A stretch of DNA of 64,000 nt from Trichostrongylus colubriformis (GCA_963978905.1 OZ022256.1:25879426-25943425), one strand, 5' to 3'. Positions 31,101 to 51,494 are shown, counted from the stretch's first letter. Notes: a model not told the origin generated them from the letters alone. Translations and numbers: made by a program.

Positions 31101-31225
31101 CGAGATTGTAGCAGCCTCTCCCGGCGATCCCATCCAACGTTGCCGTATTGGGGGGCTTCCTCGTGTTCAGAGGAATGAGGCCCATCCTCACTGCTGTTTT
31201 CGCTGGTATGAGAACTCACGAGCTG
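28195..31225 (-). pseudogene. RTE-type non-LTR retrotransposon relic
   Basis: A heavily mutated minus-strand copy, readable in several frames. From 31.2 to 30.6 kb are endonuclease blocks (KYDVIGLT, RIGHLRLKRCGS, PALTVFVAY). At 30.1-29.1 kb are linker and RT blocks (SSVKNGTAPDLDRIVPEHL, VDKGVGQEETISLNLF). At 28.9-28.25 kb are C-terminal blocks (NLTKTMFMRN, RWSDLFTKAL, LHWTTPARG). This order matches the single ORF of RTE elements common in clade V nematodes. Many stops and frameshifts make it inactive. Confidence 0.8.
30388..30509. repeat. Perfect 58-bp inverted repeat
   Basis: Arms 30388-30445 and 30452-30509 are exact complements around the 6-nt loop CGTCGA. They lie inside the decayed RTE copy, where everything else is mutated. 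Either a recent local inverted duplication or a fold-back assembly artefact. Confidence 0.9.
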
Positions 31226-31750
31226 TTTGCCAGGCTCTGACGAGGAGAGGAGCTTCAGTCACGATTGACCTTTCACATCTCTCACTTCGCACCTTCCCTG
31301 ATTACTTCGCATCTCTCAGAATTCGCCTTTGGCTTGACCTCCCTAATTGCTTTTTCTAACGATTTCCAAAACTTTAGCCCAAAAAACATGGAATGAAAAG
31401 GCGCAAACAGACATCAACAAGAGTAATGAGAATCGGTAGAATTCTTTGAAATAAAAGCAAATGCGACTTCTCACACTTTTCTTGGCACTATTTCGGATGA
31501 TCAGAAGAAATTCAGGTTCGTGAACAAGGGCAATATAACGCACTGCTAAATTGCCTTTGTTTTCACATGTGCATAATTCCAAGTTCTCCTTGTAGCAGTT
31601 CTTATCGGAAATCTTTCATAATGAACTTTCAGTAAGTTCCATGCCAAGAAGGCTCTATTCGTCAATGCTCTTCAACTGCGAATCGTGACGTGAACCTTTG
31701 ATAGTTTTACTATGGTACATGTCTTGCGCTGCATGCGTAACCAGATCCCT
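31226..31750. other. No gene seen
   Basis: Sequence beyond the RTE 5' end. The last frames of the RTE endonuclease fade here; nothing else recognised. Confidence 0.4.
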
Positions 31751-31985
31751 GGGTGTATGACATTGGGACAGAAAACTCGCTCTGCGGCTATCGGTGTGCG
31801 ACGCAATGGTGCGAGCTATGCGTGCCGTAATGAATAGGTCATGAAGAGATGACGGTGTTCTGCGCCTCGTTTTAGGTGTAATGGCTTCAGGACTCAACCA
31901 GTGCGGCGGCAGAGCTCGCATCATCACGTCGTGCGCTAACCGCGGCCACGCGAATCTCCTGTCCTAATGGCATGTATGTACACCC
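31751..31985. mobile_element. Mutator-like MITE, decayed copy
   Basis: Starts GGGTGTATGACATTGGGACA and ends with the complement-like CCTAATGGCATGTATGTACA then CCC. Shares ATGGTGCGAGCTATGCGTGC with the copies at 62751 and 63701. Flanks AGATCCCT and AGACCCAT may be a mutated target duplication. Confidence 0.6.
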
Positions 31986-32804
31986 AGACCCATCCTTACT
32001 ACGTGCTGGTAACATCAGTAGGAAGTTTTCTTTATGCATTTTCCCTTTTCTTGTGTGCTAACGTGATGAATACCTTGTGCTGTTAGCTGTCATGAGCTGT
32101 GTCGAGCGCAGTTGGCTCACCCAATTAAGTGAGGCCTTCCCGTAGGCAGATTACAGGAAGGTGCGAAGTGACCTCCTTTAATTGCATTATTGACTAAAGA
32201 TCAACACCCGGCACTGTCGTTTGGCTGGTTATATACCGAGTAGTTAGCCAGGCTGCCCTGGAGTAGACTTGAAGCTTCATTACTGGAGGCGAACCGGGAC
32301 CGCCTTCCATGTACCTTCCGGTCGTTATAATGCAAGCTTCTGGCTGGACCGAATGCAGGATACAAATGCACTATACAGAACGCCCCACACGTATGCAAGA
32401 AACCTTTCATGGATGCACAAGGTATGAACCAGACCAGCACAGCAGGAACAGAGAGCCCGTCCCCTGAATTCACCCGTGTCGATTGTGAGGGTAAGTACAT
32501 GGTAGCTTTGGGCCCGCGATTAACCCCCTACTTGAGGTCGCACCAAGTGGCCTTGCCATCCAGCGGCTCGAAATCTGCCCCGGCCCTTAGTTGTCTGAGA
32601 TTCTTGGCATAATGAAGTTAGAAAATAAAATCTAGAGAGCCACAGTAAAACGTCGAATGGAATGGCAGTGTGGTTGCCGCTTTTAAGACGGAGAGACTTC
32701 GCAGAAAAGGAAACATGAGGTACATTCGCAAAGGGGTGAATTTCAAAACATCGGGTAGTTGGGACGGTAGGGAGTAAGGACAAGCCGCGGAAAACTGGCT
32801 CGTA
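31986..32804. other. No gene seen
   Basis: No recognisable exon or paired-end element. ORFs at 32201-32500 (minus) and 32409-32612 (plus) overlap each other and carry no known motif. Confidence 0.35.
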
Positions 32805-32980
32805 AGGCTGCGTTCATACTTTGCGTCAGCAAAGCGTGGCTGCGTTTACACGCAGCGAAGCATGGTGGCATAGGGAAGGTGCAGAGTCGGCGCAGGCAAA
32901 GAGACAGGGTGTCACAGGTGGAGATGCAGAGAAACGCGACCACGCATTGCCGTCGGCACCGCTAGGTATGAAAGCGGCCT
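32805..32980. mobile_element. MITE family A, copy 3
   Basis: Ends AGGCTGCGTTCATACTTTGC and the complement of AGGCCGCTTTCATACCTAGC, with CGTGGCTGCGTT/CGCGACCACGC inside. About 176 bp. Confidence 0.75.
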
Positions 32981-33715
32981 GACACTGAAAGCAGTGTTAG
33001 CATTCAATGTGGAGAGCAAATGTACTGTGACTACTGCGAAGCGAGGTGTTTGTAATCGGGAACAATGTTCAGATTAGTGGATAATGGACAGGTTGAACTC
33101 ATTGATTATACCACAACGATAGCAAACAGAATTTGCATAATACGATACCACTCAGTCAAACATTCCACTTGACTTGATGTGGACGGAACATTTTAACGTA
33201 TGCAATGCACTGATAGTAGGTAGCATTCGCCGTAGGGTGCCTTGAGGATGCATTCGTAGAAAAAATCTCCCAGTGGAATTTATTGTGATTTCACTTTATT
33301 GAATTGACTACACAATGAAGAAAGCTCAAAAAAGAGGCACTTCGACAATATTGTGAATGAACAGAGTGATGCAGAGGGGATGGTACAGTAATGGACGGAT
33401 TATTCCCAATCTTATGAGTTCAGAGGAATCGCAATTCCGCTGATTTCACAACTTTCACACAAGAGCAAGACCAAAATGTTTACTCCTGAGCAATAGTTGA
33501 TCGCCAACCGTAAGAATCCTCTGCCACTTCGCCAAACTATTGTTCTTGTCAGTAAGCATTCAAGCAAGACCAGTTCATTATAGTTCATTATGATACCATC
33601 GTGGTCAAGCAACCCATTTTCGTTTTCTTCTGACGTCAAGTGGCTAGGGTGACTTTCAGTCAGGAGATCCCCCTTCACGTGTCCCATAATTAAAAGCACA
33701 TTCGTGCTCGCTATG

Positions 33716-34087
33716 GGTGGAGTAACAGTTGACTCTCCATTGGTTGTCGGCGGCTGGGAGGCGGTCTTTCCACGCCCTATCGCCTGCAGTGGGACGTGGT
33801 CGATCCGCCCCCAGAGCCCGACAACCTATGGGTGACGTATGGGACACACGAATCTAGGCCGTGACCCTGTGACAGCCTGTGGCCTTTGCCCTGTGACACG
33901 AATAATTCAGACAATTTGACTATACAACGGAACAGACTTGCAAGGAGGACACGATTTACATGAACAAATTGTCTGAATTATTTAAGGCTTAGGTCAAAGG
34001 CCACAGGCTGTTACAGGGTCACGGCCTAGATTCGTAAGTCCCAACCTACACCCGACAACCTATGGAGAGTCAAGTGTTACTCCACCA
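33716..34087. mobile_element. Inverted-repeat element with inner palindrome
   Basis: Outer repeats GGTGGAGTAACAGTTGACTC and the complement at 34068-34087, extending through CCGACAACCTATGG. An inner inverted repeat (about 33848-34036) pairs CTAGGCCGTGACCCTGTGAC with its complement and AATTCAGACAATTT with AAATTGTCTGAATT. Two elements may be nested. Confidence 0.7.
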
Positions 34088-35064
34088 ATCAGCGAGCGCG
34101 GAATATGCCTTTAACCAAGAATGTAATTCTGCTCAGAGCGTTGTTACTGTGTGATTGGTGGACCATTTGGAAATAATTCATCTAATCTAATACACGGCCC
34201 TTGAATTCAGCTAGCCTAAATTGCGAATAAGGTTAGAGCGAAGCATACGATTGAATAGCGTAGAAAAGACTTCCTGATAACATGAAGCCATTTAGAAAGA
34301 TGGAACTCAATGGATACTTTCAAAAATGTCGGCTTTTTGGGAAAAACTGACGCCACTTCTCGAACAACCAACCAGTGGAAGAAATAGGAGTTTGCTACGG
34401 GTTAGACTTGATCACAGCGTTTCGAATGACCGCCTCTTTGGTCAATTTCTTTCAACTGAACTTGCCGTTCGTTGGCTTGAGTTTTTACTTGAATAAGAAA
34501 GCATGTTAAACATTTATTAGCGACACGGTAAAGGAAATGTGTGACTAAATTTGAGCGCCGTCACTAGCTTCAGGTGAATTAACTTATAAATCTTCGTAGA
34601 GAGTAATGCTTCAGTGCTAGGATTGAAAGAAATCGAGATATGGAGGCAGTTTGAAGAAACTGGAGAAGCAGGAGGAAAATAGAGACAAGAGAATCCGTTC
34701 TCGGAGATTCGAGAAGGAATGATACGAAAAAGTGAAGCACGGGGACACGAGCACTTATTCAGAACGTCATAAAGTTAAAGCTGTTTTCAAAAAAAAAATA
34801 CAAAAAAGGAGGGATAATGTTCAATCTGAAAGAGACTAACGTGACACGCGTCAGGCACTATTAGACCCTTTCGAAAGTACTTGTGCGTGAGATCACAGCA
34901 GGCGATCAATTCATGAATCGCCGTTTTTCTTGGTATTCAGGTCCAACAATGATTACACGACCAAAATTATCAGTTTTGAGAGCGCCAGAGAAGTGAGAGA
35001 AGTAATAGATTGTCCGGAAATTAGTAGAACACTTTCCCATTGAATACATATTGCGCCTTTGTAA
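34088..35064. other. No gene seen
   Basis: AT-rich sequence without recognisable exon or repeat termini. Confidence 0.4.
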
Positions 35065-36690
35065 GAGACAAGTACGCACTGGGGTTCTGGCACGGGGTAT
35101 GGAAGAAGGTTAAGTCTCCATCGAGGAATCCTCGACAGAAGTCGCATTTGGGTCGCAGGGAGGCGGGGGCGTAATCGTTGAGGTAGGCAGTGATCGACGG
35201 AATTTCTCAGGCTGAGAGTTCAATGTGTAAAGGGCAGATGTGATGAACTGACTGAGTGGGTTCAAACTCGAATCTAATACTTAAATTAATCTTCACTCAA
35301 AATTCTCGAATTACATACAGAAAGAGCACCGCACAAATTGTAAACAAAGTAAGACGCAAAAATTTTGAGATTGCTTAAGACGACATTGTAGTAAGAGTGT
35401 ATGGAAAAGGTTTTCATAGCTTAAAGATTTGGGAAGAGGGACGACCACTGGACCAGTGCACCCTTCTTGATGGATTGTCGATAGGAGGGGGCGATATCTA
35501 TCCACGGGTCACAACATGGACGAGCACTCAAGAAAATATGGGATAAAAATGAGAAACAAGTTGATATGGGCGTCTGTCATATCCTACTACGATTGTAAGC
35601 TTTAAACTGGTGCCAGCGAGCCACTAAGTGGAGTTGAAAAGCGTTTGTATTCACTAAAAATAAAACTGAAATCCTCATGCGTAGCGTATCACGCAGCAAA
35701 GTCAGCCGGGGTTGGTCAACCTCCGTTGGATCTTTGAGAGCAAAGGATATGTACTGGAGGCATTTCAGGCACAATGGATTATTTTCCTCAAAGAGTCGTG
35801 GGACATCTATCCAACTTTTCTCTTTTTGAAAATATGATAAAGTTGAAGTGGTCCTTCGAAAGCGGCAACCTTTTAGATTCCGCCTCAGGAAGGATCAGCT
35901 GTTAAGGATCAGCTTGGAGAAAGTTGCGATCATCTGAAATGAAGCCCTTCATTTCCAAATTGCCCTCGACTGGATTTGCATGAAGAGATCTTCAGGGTTG
36001 CATATAGAGATTTGCAGTTAGGGAAACCGAGCGGCCAGTAGATTGTGCTAAGGGAGATATTACGAAAACAGTTCGCATCACTTCGAAAGGCTGAGTTTTA
36101 GTTAAAGGCACTCTCCGCGATAATCTCACCAGAGATTTACCCTGCCGCAGCCAATAGACCCCCGGGTAACTGTCGCGGCTGTATCCTTAGAGCGGCGCCA
36201 CGAGCCCTCCTAGCAGCGCAAAGCCCGCGGGAGGCAACTGGGACCCCGCCTACCAATTGGGACCCCACCTGGCAGTGGACGGAGCCTTTTCCAACGTGGC
36301 GTTTACGTGGGCCTGTGATACAGCGATAAGATAAGATAAAGAAGAAATTCCAGTAGTCAATGAAAAGTTCACCTGGGGGAACAGGTAATATCTCGATGTT
36401 CCCCATGATACCATCCAGCGGGAACTGATTTGAAGGCTCACTTTCACGCGGTAATCTCGCACAAGGCCAGATGTCAGGAAGCCTCATTTTTGTCATTTTC
36501 GGGGGCTTCTTTCGAGTTTTTCTCTCTCGGTGTATTCTTTAGCACCTCTAATTTCATGATTCGCCTCTTAAACCCATTCAAGGTAATCGCGGAAAGTGCC
36601 TTAAAGTTACAAGTATAAGAGGGATGCTCAAATCTACAATAAAGAAGATACCGCGCTCCACCGCGATCGCCGCATCGCTACTGCAGTGGT
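35065..36690 (+). repeat. Dispersed repeat R2, copy 2 (interrupted)
   Basis: Follows 8880-9960 from GAGGAATCCTCGACAG through GTTGAGGTAGGCAGTGATC, GCGTTTGTATTCA, CGAAAGCGGCAACCT and AGCGGCCAGTAGAT, then resumes after about 36640 with GAAGATACCGCGCTCC. The stretch 36110-36630 has no counterpart in copy 1 and may be an insertion. Confidence 0.6.
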
Positions 36691-36959
36691 GACGCGGCAA
36701 TCCCAATGAAGCGCATTACACTGTCTTTGTTTGGTTTATGTTTTTTGTCCTTCTTTTATTCATCTTTTATCCCTGTTGCAACATGTATGACTCTTAATCT
36801 TCCTTCTTTAACATCAGAAAATGGTTGCTGGCGCTGTCCTTTCAGAACACACGTGAGATTCTTATTTGTCTTCTTTTGTCACGAATTTGGTGGCAGCATT
36901 TTAACGTAGTTTCTTAATTTCCTTGATGACTTGCAGTGGCTGGGTGGAAACCATAAAAA

Positions 36960-37085
36960 TAGCGGAACCTGAAGAAGGGGGGGGGGGGGGGTGGGGTGGT
37001 CGAACGGAGGCCCCCTTAGAGGGGGTCGTATTTTTCGAGAATTCTCCTTGACGCCACCCTCTCTCCTGGTAGGGTGACCTAGAGC
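36960..37085 (+). repeat. Dispersed repeat R3, copy 2, with G run
   Basis: About 13 G (36977-36990), then GGCCCCCTTAGAGGGGGTCG and TATTTTTCGAGAATTCTCC. Similar to 10145-10280 and to the GTCGTATT blocks elsewhere. Confidence 0.5.
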
Positions 37086-37193
37086 TCTCCCGTGCCACTC
37101 ACGTCTAATCTCAAGATCACAATATCTTTGTTATTAGTGCACCACAATTGTTTATCTCTTTATATCCTCGTCTGTCACATCGTTTGCTTTGTA

Positions 37194-38443
37194 CAGGGTG
37201 CGCCAATATTATAGCGAAAAGGTATTCGAATCGCCTAGAACGAGAGCATCATAACCCTAAGAAACCAAAGGCATAGTAACCTTTATTGTTCACTTAAAAA
37301 TCATACACAATCAGTGAATTTTGAAAATCCCTCCGTTGACATCGACACAGACCTTGAGATGCGTCATGAAAGCATCGACCGTGGCACGCAAGTACGGCGC
37401 GCTGAGCTCGTCCCACGCTTTTTGTAGAGCTTTCGTCAGTGATTCCACAGTGCAGTGCGGTTTTGCGCAGGCCTTACTTATAGGATTGTCCAGACGCTGT
37501 AATTCATTGGATTTAAATCTGGTGAATTAGCTGGCCACTCGTCGAAGCTAATAAAATGGGGGAAATTGGTCTTGCACCAATTCTGGACCACTCGTGCCTT
37601 GGGAGCCGGAGCTCCGTCCTGCTGGAACGTCCAGTTATGTCTTCCGAAGGGAGCATCAGTCCAGGGCAACAATTCGTCCTTTAGAAGGTCAAGGTAATTT
37701 TGGCTACTCACTTTTACTCCGTGAGGAACAATGCACAACGGCGTATTTTCGTCAGCCGTTATCCCAGCGAAAACCATGACGGAAGCAGGATGAAAAGAGC
37801 GGCTTACAGTCGCGTTGTGGTTCGAGACAGTGTGGATGCAATGTGAACAACTTTTCATCTGTGAAGTGGATCGAGAAATGCCGTTGTTTTGCGAATCTTC
37901 TCAGCAGTCGCTCCTTTCGCTCCTTTCTCCTTACTTTATGAGCTCCGTGAGTTTCTGGCACTTATTCTTCTTATATGCCTTCAATCCCAACTTCTGATAA
38001 AATTTTCTCATGGAAGTCTCCTTGATGTCCATTTTTCGAACCATTCAGCGGACCGAGCGCGACGGCTCTCTGCAGATCCTCTCGCGTACTTTCCTTATAT
38101 TGCTGGCCGTTGCCACTGTTACACGCCTTCCCCTTCCAGATCGGTCGCTCTTGGTTCCTAGCTCCCTGTGGCGTTTGATGGACCGGTAGATGACACTCAG
38201 ATGTACACCAACACTTTCATGAATTTTCGTGCCAAAAATCCTTGTCGGTGAAGTCCAGTGATTGCAGAACGATAGCACGATCGCTCAACAACGGTCACAG
38301 TGATATATTTTTCCGGTCATATATGTTAGGTATGAATACGACAACACTATAAAAATGAGAGAAGCAGAGAAAAATGCAGCATCTTGGAATAGTTGCTCAA
38401 AATGTGCGCGCATGTCCATTCGCCATAATTTTGGCGCACCCTG
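37194..38443 (-). mobile_element. mariner-type transposon, full length but inactive
   Basis: 1250 bp between CAGGGTGCGCCAATATTATA (left, preceded by TA) and the complement of CAGGGTGCGCCAAAATTATG (right). The minus strand encodes transposase blocks: helix-turn-helix region GRGRRVTVATASNIRKVRER, first Asp in HFTDEKLFT, second in WTFQQDGAPAPKA, third in NSPDLNPMNYSVW (32 residues between the last two). Frameshifts separate them, so the gene is dead. The TIR and protein match the relic at 876-1560. Confidence 0.85.
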
Positions 38444-40212
38444 CAGTACTGCAGCGTCTATATAGACTCTCGGCACCAGGCCCTTGCTTACAGTCGCGAT
38501 TTATCTCATTAAACAGTTTTATTCGAACGGAAACCTTGAATATAGCAATGAATTGGTCAGTGATGTATTATTTTTCTCATATGAGTCGATATGAAGGTAT
38601 GTACACAGCATTCAACACTTCGATGATAAGCAAAGAAGAGCAAGAGCCGAACGTGAAAAGTTTCGCCTTCTGAGCTCCATTTCTAGCCCTTAAGATATTG
38701 AGGAATTGACTTATCGCAAATAGCAATGTTTCTTAGGTAGAAGAAGCTCCGTCGACTACAACTACACTTTTTTAAAAACAAAGGGAATGCTGTGAAAGAA
38801 AAAAAGGGGAAAAATAACTTATTGCACAACCTAATTTTCGACTACCGACAACCTACTACTACGAATTATCATCTCCTATCACCATCAGCTGACGACTGAC
38901 CGGTTTCTCCAAATCGCAACTCGTAGAGTTTCAGAAGAGAGACAAGCAGGCGCTGCTAACAATAGAAAGCAGAAGGAACTCATGGGTATCACTAGTAAAG
39001 GTTTTTTGGTGAATAAACGAAACTAGATCTTCCATGTATTGAGGCGAAGGAAAGAGCTTGAGAGCAGGTCTCATGGGCGACAACGAAATATTAAATGTTT
39101 CTAAGGAAGAGTTCAACGATTGAACGGCTGTAATTGTTTGATGGAACACAAGTAGAGTAAAAGGAACAAATTCTCTAATAACAGGGTCCAACAATATCCC
39201 ACTGATTAGACATTCAGAGCTAGAGGTAAACGGAAAGTGATTGGATTTGTGGCTGCATATCGATGATTTCAACACAATCAAACACGCATTCTAGAGAATT
39301 GATCAATAGGGCTGTTCAATGATACCGAGGTGAACGCGGCCAGTCTGTGATATTACAGCACGTCCTTTACTCGACTGTTTCTTGATCACTTCTCAATATC
39401 CTTGAACTTTCCAGTACTTTGCGATGTTGTGGCATTGGTGAAGCCACAACATCCGCGTTTCGAAATTACTTGCATTCGGAAAACTCGACCGACCGAACAC
39501 AAATGCTAATCATTGAACTACAGGTACTGAAAGCAAAGGCATTAAGCCTCACATAGGCTAGTATGGCGCTAATTTAGATGGGGCACTCCTATGCGCGTTG
39601 TCGTCCCCCACCTAATGCCATCCTGCATCATTGGTTTGTCTCCTTAGGTGTGTACTATAACCTACACTTTTTTGGGGGGTAGTGGCTCATTCTCGACTAA
39701 GGCTTCGGCTGAAATTCCAAAAAAATGGCCAAAATAGACTCGGATGTCGAGCTGAAAGGAGTGTCCCTCCCCCTTCTGTCCAGGTAGTAGGGACCTTTCC
39801 TTTAAGCTGCAGCAGTTTTCCTTGGGCCTTGAAGGTGCCACCTCGGCCGACCTCGCATACTTCGCTTTGTGATGTTCTTCTTGATCACCCACCAGGCTCA
39901 CATCAAAGATGTTAGTTGCCCGAAACTTGAGCATGCGATGCGGTTTAACACACACCTGCCAGTGAGTTGTGTCCATTTGCCGTTGTACTGCTTGTCCATA
40001 GTTCATGTCGAAAACGAACAAAAGGGATGAAGTGGTCATACACTAAGTGCTCATTACGCACAGGCTCGGACTTCACTCTCATGGCTCGACAGAAGTAAGA
40101 ATCAAAAGTTGTTAGTAAGTCTTCCGACGTCAAGCATCTGCCAAGTTGGCTTCGTCGGTGGAATCCCTACGTGAAAACAACCTCCATTTCCTGTCTAGAC
40201 TCTTAATTCCTG
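38444..40212. other. Unassigned ORFs, no known motif
   Basis: The minus strand at 38934-39281 has a 116-codon ORF with SGILLDPVIREFVPFTLLVF and an acceptor-like TTTACCTCTAG before it. Its composition is plausible for an exon but no family is recognised. A second minus ORF of 125 codons at 39662-40039 is likewise unassigned. No paired-end element was seen. Confidence 0.25.
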
Positions 40213-40830
40213 AAAGGAAGCGATCCACAAACCACTGCACTCCACAAAGGATTTCCGGTGGGGGTCGACTGGTCGAATTTTCACTTCGCGACGCCGTCAG
40301 TACGAGCCGTTTGGAATTCCACTTAAGACGCAATGAGCTGGTACCGTAAGAGACCTTTGAAGATTGCACCTATTTTCAGCAATATGTTGTGAATTAGAAT
40401 TTCCTAAGAGTGGAATATGAGCTCTCCATCGTCCTTCAAACTAATAAAGGCATAGCTATCACTTCTTCTACTGTACTTGAGGTTATTGTTGATTGTTGTG
40501 TTATCCTTATAGGTTTCGTCAACTGTGTTAATGCTCCTTTAGAAAATTCTATGGCTCACTCACTGCAGAATGAGAGAGAAAATAATATTCGACTTACCTT
40601 TAGTACTTCAGTTCTCTCAAAAAGTATAAGGACAAAAGCAAATAGCCGCGCGCTGAAAATAGGTGGAATCATCAAAGGTCCCTCACGGTACCAGTCCACT
40701 GCGTCTTGAGCGGAATTCCAAACGACTCGCACTCGCCGCGTCGTTCGCCGGCGGTGGCCGCGCGAAGATTCGACCAATAGACCACCCCTCAGGATTTCCC
40801 CACTCCAACTCCACCCCCCCCCCCCCCCAC
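40213..40830. repeat. Inverted repeat R5
   Basis: The reverse complement of 40213-40374 matches 40668-40830 (CAAAGGTC, CGGTACCAG, GCGTCTTGAGCGGAATTCCA, AACGACTCG). The arms are about 160 bp around a 290-bp middle, ending in a 17-C run (40811-40828). Possibly a fold-back element. Confidence 0.6.
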
Positions 40831-41409
40831 CTCCTTGAAATTTCTGCCTCGGCTCTATCCCTAACCACCCAAGATTCATTTGGTAAAGCCACCAACTGCA
40901 CCTCGCTTCTCCACATATCGACAAGAACTCTGCTAGCCACTTGCAGAGCGTCTCGACCCTATTTCCATAGATACTTACAATTTATAAGAAGCAGTTCACG
41001 CCAGTGTCTGGGCTGGGCCGGTAGTAACGTATCACTGCACAATCTAAGAATACAGGTGCATCAATTGGACTATCTATTGAATAAATAATGGACCTTTATA
41101 AATACATTGTAATGTAAAAACAAAGTACATGAAATCTTCAAATACACTTTTCTCGACAACAACTATATCTATCACAATTAAGTCTCAGTGGTTTCAGAGG
41201 AGAAAGCAAGCAGTGCAGGCCATATTGAGAGTATACTTGAATGAAACTGCTAGGAAGCTGCGACAAACGCAAAATACACTCGGAATTTAGGTATAAAAGC
41301 CGAAATACGTAACTACAGCCGTAGCGGAAGGAAGATAGAGAATACTCATAATGGCGCATGAAAAAGAATCAATTCAAAACAACATGTTGAGTACTTTGCA
41401 AACAACAAT

Positions 41410-49371
<7,962 letters not shown>

Positions 49372-49386
49372 CTGAAAAAAAAAACA
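49372..49386 (-). promoter_or_regulatory. Splice acceptor abutting the LANCL ATG
   Basis: The minus strand reads a run of T then TTTTCAG directly followed by ATG. In nematodes this is the usual form of a spliced-leader trans-splice site, though an ordinary 5'UTR intron would look the same. Confidence 0.55.
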
Positions 49387-49539
49387 AAATGAGAACGAAA
49401 ACGGGAAAGGAAACTGCAATCGAGTGACTATTTCATGAATAATGATGTCTAGTCTTAATGCTGCACTAGAACCCGTCGCCTATCTGAGATCGATAACCGA
49501 ACAAGAGCATAAGCAGCCTACTATCAGAAATTGCACAGC

Positions 49540-50027
49540 GCTGTGGGCACGTAGCGTTAGGTCACGACGCGGCGTCGCGCTAAACCTGCAATAATACCGC
49601 GCGCGGTACCTGAGCCTCGCAATGCCGCGATTGAATCGATCTCTATGAGTCTTGATGAAAGACCAGCTGCTTTATTTCCAGTTTCTACCCGGGATATTTG
49701 GGTGTGTACCGTTACGTCTAAAAATCGCGTTGCGGCGTCGCGACATGGCACATTGTGCCCTCTGTTGTTGCCAATACTGAGGCGTGCTCATAGTAGTGGA
49801 TTTTGCGTTTTTGCGGAGTCACGGAATCTGCAGAAAATGAAAAAGGTACGTATCAAATCGGAGAATCGCGAAATTTACAGCTTAGAAGAGTGCATAATTG
49901 TGGAATTGCAGGAAGAATAGGTTACGTATCTATTTTCACCACCATTTTTACCACCAAGAGCTCTAGAGGTACTAAGATTCGCATTTCCACAAAAACACAA
50001 TTTTCAATCTTCTTCCGATTGATATTT
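49540..50027. other. No gene seen; repeat-like AT/GC mix
   Basis: Upstream of LANCL. GC-rich blocks such as GCGCGCGGTACC (about 49599) and GCGTTGCGGCGTCGCGACAT (about 49729), then AATCGGAGAATCGCGAAATT. No paired ends identified. Confidence 0.35.
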
Positions 50028-50440
50028 CGGTGCTAAGGTAATTGGGGGGGGGGGGAGCCACTGCAGTAGTGTCTCTGCGTCTCTAACGTATGGCTAGAGC
50101 GCAGAGAAGCCATGACACTAGCCGAATCGGGTTCGAATTCTGCTTAGAAACGACTCTGTCAAGCAAATTCGTGTTTGTTTTTTCATCCTATGTTAACCTA
50201 AGCCTTGGAGAAGGAGATTCCCTTCCCCTAGGCTTAGGCGAATACGCGTAAGTGCTTGTTTAGTCTAGTTGTAGCTAATTTTTCGTAATATACTAATTGA
50301 AGAATAATTCAATTGTTTTTTCAGTTAGATAGCTGTATCTAGGCATAAAATAACCTTGAGAGTGCCTGTGGGCAGAAATTGGGCGCGACTCTTGTCTTTG
50401 TCGAGTGCCCCCCCCCCCCCCCCCAACTACCTTAGCACCG
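50028..50440. mobile_element. MITE with terminal G-run/C-run
   Basis: Ends CGGTGCTAAGGTAATTGGGG and the complement of CGGTGCTAAGGTAGTTGGGG, flanked by ATATTT on both sides (50022-50027 and 50441-50446), a likely target duplication. A 13-G run and an 18-C run lie in the paired ends. Inside, AAGCCTTGGAGAAGGAGA/CCCTTCCCCTAGGCTT pair loosely. Confidence 0.8.
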
Positions 50441-50483
50441 ATATTTCTCTAATCTTTGTTCGTTCCCAATCGACATGTATCTG

Positions 50484-51079
50484 TGTGGGAAAAAGATGCA
50501 AATCTGGAGCGACCCAACCCTCGTAATGAAAGGCCGATGAAACGCAGGGCGCTATAGGTGGTCGAATGATCAAATCCGGTGGTGATGGTAATCGAGCGGG
50601 CTCAAAGAATGCCTGGGGGAAGATCTGTGCGCGGGTCGTGGCGCATATAAGGCATCTGCCGGAGAGTGTGTACGATTCCTCCGTAGTAGGGAGTCACAGG
50701 GACTCCAGAAGCTTCTCCCCCACACCAAGCTGTTCCGGCCTGTGTGGCCTTAACCTTGTGGTTCTTTGCCTGTGTGGCCCCAACCTCCTTTCCTTGCCTG
50801 TGTGGCACCTACCTGAGCCTCAGTGGCTCGTTCGCCTCCTGTGTGGACGACGACGCTGATCCGGATTGCATCCCCCGACGTTCTCATCGAGCCTACTTTT
50901 CACCAAGCCCCTACTGCTGTCGCTCCGGACGGTCAATCGTGATTTCATTGTGTTATTCGCTGTCCGTGTTTTTGTTCTCGTTAATAAATTTGTTGGTTAA
51001 CCTCGCGTCGCGTTGCCTCCACTGTACATCGTATCGTATCGGAAGACCTATTTCATATCTCTACACACTTCGGCTTACA
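50484..51079 (+). repeat. 5' LTR, 596 bp
   Basis: Begins TGTGGGAAAAAG and ends GGCTTACA (TG...CA). Contains CATATAA (50644-50650), a possible TATA box, and AATAAA (50983-50988), a possible poly(A) signal. ORFs inside it (50566-50859, 50744-51094) are duplicated in the 3' LTR and have no motif. Confidence 0.92.
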
Positions 51080-51092
51080 TGGGGGCCGAACT
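51080..51092 (+). other. Primer-binding-site candidate
   Basis: TGGGGGCCGAAC follows the 5' LTR directly. Its complement, GTTCGGCCCCCA, ends in CCA as a tRNA 3' end would. The tRNA species was not identified. Confidence 0.55.
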
Positions 51093-51494
51093 AAGCTATT
51101 GATACGATCTGGTACAGTACGAGTAAAAGCGACCGAGTGAATTGAGGAACCAGCCTAGTGCTGACCAAAGGATTCCGGGCCGAAGAAAGAAAGCCCGAGG
51201 AGTAGATCAATTTTGGGGGATCGCAAAGGCGAGCCCTGGATCATCGATCAAACCTTGGAAGGGCGCCAAGAGCGCGCGGAAATCATCGGGAGGACGCTGA
51301 GAGGGCGCCTTGGACACTGATTTCTTCGTATAATAGTCGTTTTGTGGGCAAGGGCCCCCGAGTTTCACAGTACCGTTCGCTGTTTGTGTACTATTCGCGG
51401 GTTGTGTACCGTTCGTTAGTTGTGTATCGCTCGCGTATTCATTGGTCGAATTCGTGCGTGTTCACCGGAGTCATCTAACATAAGTCGTTTCAGA

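Noticed and set aside
36706..36909. Signal-peptide-like ORF MKRITLSLFGLCFLSFFYSS
   Set aside because: It begins inside repeat R2-derived DNA and has no second exon; hydrophobic runs are frequent in T-rich sequence.
50566..50859. 97-codon ORF as a gene
   Set aside because: It lies wholly in the 5' LTR and is repeated identically at 52763-53056; no motif.
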